Notes under the pieces: model-generated
The model's input: the letters and a program-made list of their open reading frames with translations, nothing else
Told to the model about the DNA's origin: nothing
Databases searched by the model: none
Made by a program: the position numbers and the translations under genes
In this document: positions 14,953-16,019 of the stretch, in pieces
How the letters are laid out: every line of letters starts with the position of its first letter
Numbering within the stretch: the stretch's first letter is position 1
From: Candidatus Nomurabacteria bacterium
Lineage (GTDB): Bacteria; Patescibacteriota; Minisyncoccia; Phycocordibacterales; UBA9973
Direction of reading: 5' to 3'
DNA: 16,019 nt
Assembly: GCA_023267515.1 (NCBI GenBank)
Contig: JAHFNF010000011.1
Location: 1 to 16,019, forward strand

Positions 14953-14961
14953 TTTATAGCA
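14953..14961 (-). promoter_or_regulatory. Extended -10 of the pbp promoter
   Basis: On the minus strand TGC-TATAAA is an extended -10 with TATAAA at 14953-14958. It lies 6 bases before the pbp ATG, so the transcript may begin at or next to the start codon. AAAGG directly abuts the ATG, which is too close for a normal Shine-Dalgarno. The -35 area would overlap the tyrS -10. Confidence 0.45.
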
Positions 14962-14968
14962 TAAAACG

Positions 14969-14977
14969 TGCTAGAAT
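14969..14977 (+). promoter_or_regulatory. Extended -10 of the tyrS promoter
   Basis: TGC-TAGAAT is an extended -10 with five of six -10 matches. A start about 7 bases downstream would give a leader of about ten bases with no Shine-Dalgarno before the tyrS ATG at 14994. It lies only 10 bases from the pbp extended -10, so the two divergent promoters share DNA. An in-frame upstream ATG at 14976 overlaps this box and is therefore less likely to be the start. Confidence 0.4.
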
Positions 14978-14993
14978 GATATCCAATATATTT

Positions 14994-16019
14994 ATGGCTG
15001 GCGTATCCAATAAAGAAAAAATAGATGAAATCCTAACCCGTGGCGTGGGAGATTTTATTGACCCAGAAGGAAACTTCCGCAAAAAGTTAGAAAAAGATCC
15101 AAAAAGTATTGTGATAAAGTTTGGGGTTGATCCCACCCGCCCTGATTTACATTTAGGACACGCCGTAGTGCTAAGAAAACTCAGGTCTTTTCAAGACCTC
15201 GGCTGCAAAGTCATATTTTTAATTGGGGATTATACCACTATGATTGGAGATCCGACTGGAAAGGATAAAATTCGCCCAGAAATTTCTCAGATTGAGGTTG
15301 AAGAAAATATGAAAACATATTTAGACCAGGTAAAGAAAATACTTTTAACCGACGAAAAAGTTTTTAGCTGGATCAGAAATTCTGACTGGTTTCTAGATGT
15401 GGCAGATATAGTGCCAGGCCCAAAATCCAAAACAGACATAACAATAACCGAAGGCGGCAAGACAAAGAATTATTCTATTCCACCCGGGAGTTTTGTCGGC
15501 AAAGCCGCTTTATATGAAAATTCCAGAATGCAAAAAACCTATCTTCACAAGCAAACCGTTCATACATACTCCCTTACGCGTGTTTTAGCGGTGTTGCGGC
15601 ATATTACACACTCTCGTCTAATTGCCCGCGATATGTTTCAGGCTCGTTTAAAGAGCGGCCAAGAGCTATATATGCATGAAATGCTTTATCCAGTAATACA
15701 AGGTATTGATTCAAGTCTTTTAGCTCAGATTTACGGCTCTTGTGACTTAGAAGTGGGCGGCACCGACCAGACATTTAATATGTTGGTAGGGCGGGACGTG
15801 ATGCGGATGGCAAAACAAGAACTACAATCGGTGCTTGCTTTTGATCTTTTAGTAGGCACGGAGGGTAAAGAAAAAATGTCTAAAAGTATGGATAATTATA
15901 TTGGTATCACTGAAGAACCAGGGCAAATATATGGCAAGGTGATGTCCATACCAGATACAGCGATCCTTACCTATTTTGAGCTCTGCACTTATACCCCAAT
16001 GTCAGAAGTGGAAGAAATG
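14994..16019 (+). CDS. tyrS: Tyrosyl-tRNA synthetase, cut by the window end
   Basis: The first 342 codons of a class I aminoacyl-tRNA synthetase that attaches tyrosine to tRNA-Tyr. The HIGH-type motif is HLGH at residues 53-56 within 'VDPTRPDLHLGHAVV'. The KMSKS motif is exact at 294-298. Between them are 'IGDYTTMIGDPTGK' and 'LEVGGTDQTFNM' segments of the active site, the latter being characteristic of TyrRS. The pattern fits the TyrZ-like subgroup ('FQDLG' after the HIGH helix). The remaining C-terminal part, including any S4 RNA-binding domain, lies beyond the window. It starts 47 bases from the divergent pbp gene. Confidence 0.97.
   Translation, partial: MAGVSNKEKIDEILTRGVGDFIDPEGNFRKKLEKDPKSIVIKFGVDPTRPDLHLGHAVVLRKLRSFQDLGCKVIFLIGDYTTMIGDPTGKDKIRPEISQIEVEENMKTYLDQVKKILLTDEKVFSWIRNSDWFLDVADIVPGPKSKTDITITEGGKTKNYSIPPGSFVGKAALYENSRMQKTYLHKQTVHTYSLTRVLAVLRHITHSRLIARDMFQARLKSGQELYMHEMLYPVIQGIDSSLLAQIYGSCDLEVGGTDQTFNMLVGRDVMRMAKQELQSVLAFDLLVGTEGKEKMSKSMDNYIGITEEPGQIYGKVMSIPDTAILTYFELCTYTPMSEVEEM

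Noticed and set aside
14976..14996. Upstream in-frame ATG at 14976 as the tyrS start
   Set aside because: It overlaps the best -10 box, so it would not be in the transcript; the ATG at 14994 fits better.
14954..15136. 60-codon minus-strand frame at the start of tyrS
   Set aside because: Antisense to tyrS and overlapping the divergent promoter region; no supporting features.

Overview
The window looks like the chromosomal origin region of a Candidate Phyla Radiation (Patescibacteria) genome, most likely a member of Parcubacteria. This rests on four things. The core genes are small and tightly packed. A relaxase-free, type IV secretion-like cluster of a kind I recall from Parcubacteria lies beside the origin. 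Several cell-envelope proteins carry VirB2-like or Ig-like modules. Most starts lack a Shine-Dalgarno sequence. No search was run, so the placement is recognition plus inference.

Layout. (1) Positions 16-7450, + strand: seven closely spaced or overlapping genes form a type IV secretion/pilus-like cluster. In order they are a helical cytoplasmic protein, a PrgI-family membrane protein, a separate VirB4 N-domain-like protein, a VirB4/TraC-like ATPase, a secreted Ig-like protein, a VirB2/TrbC-like membrane module fused to an M15 zinc peptidase, and a membrane-anchored beta-propeller-like protein. (2) Positions 7442-9378, - strand: the classical origin-flanking block rpmH-rnpA-yidD-yidC-jag/khpB. 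(3) Positions 9379-11076: dnaA with a probable bipartite oriC on its two sides. The upstream side has a perfect DnaA box. The downstream AT-rich side has degenerate boxes, a short C run and a phased run of TAA/TAG triplets resembling DnaA-trios. (4) Positions 11077-12433, + strand: dnaN and a small DUF721/DciA-like gene. (5) Positions 12430-14946, - strand: a class A penicillin-binding protein with a C-terminal Ig-like domain. (6) Positions 14994-16019, + strand: tyrS, cut by the window edge.

How the parts fit. The rpmH block makes a ribosomal protein, the RNase P protein and the YidC membrane-insertion pathway. dnaA, dnaN and the DciA-like gene provide initiation, the sliding clamp and possibly helicase loading. 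The type IV-like cluster has an energy-providing ATPase, a membrane partner, a pilin-like membrane module and a peptidoglycan-cutting domain. That is enough for an envelope-spanning device, but no relaxase, coupling protein or VirB6 is visible here.

The most interesting points are the VirB2-M15 fusion within the separated-VirB4 cluster, the trio-like unwinding element between dnaA and dnaN, the DciA-like gene directly after dnaN, and a recurrent arrangement in which a -10 box lies 6-7 bases before the ATG (rpmH, dnaA, yidC, pbp, the Ig-like gene), suggesting frequent leaderless transcription. I saw no tRNA, CRISPR array, insertion sequence or convincing intrinsic terminator.
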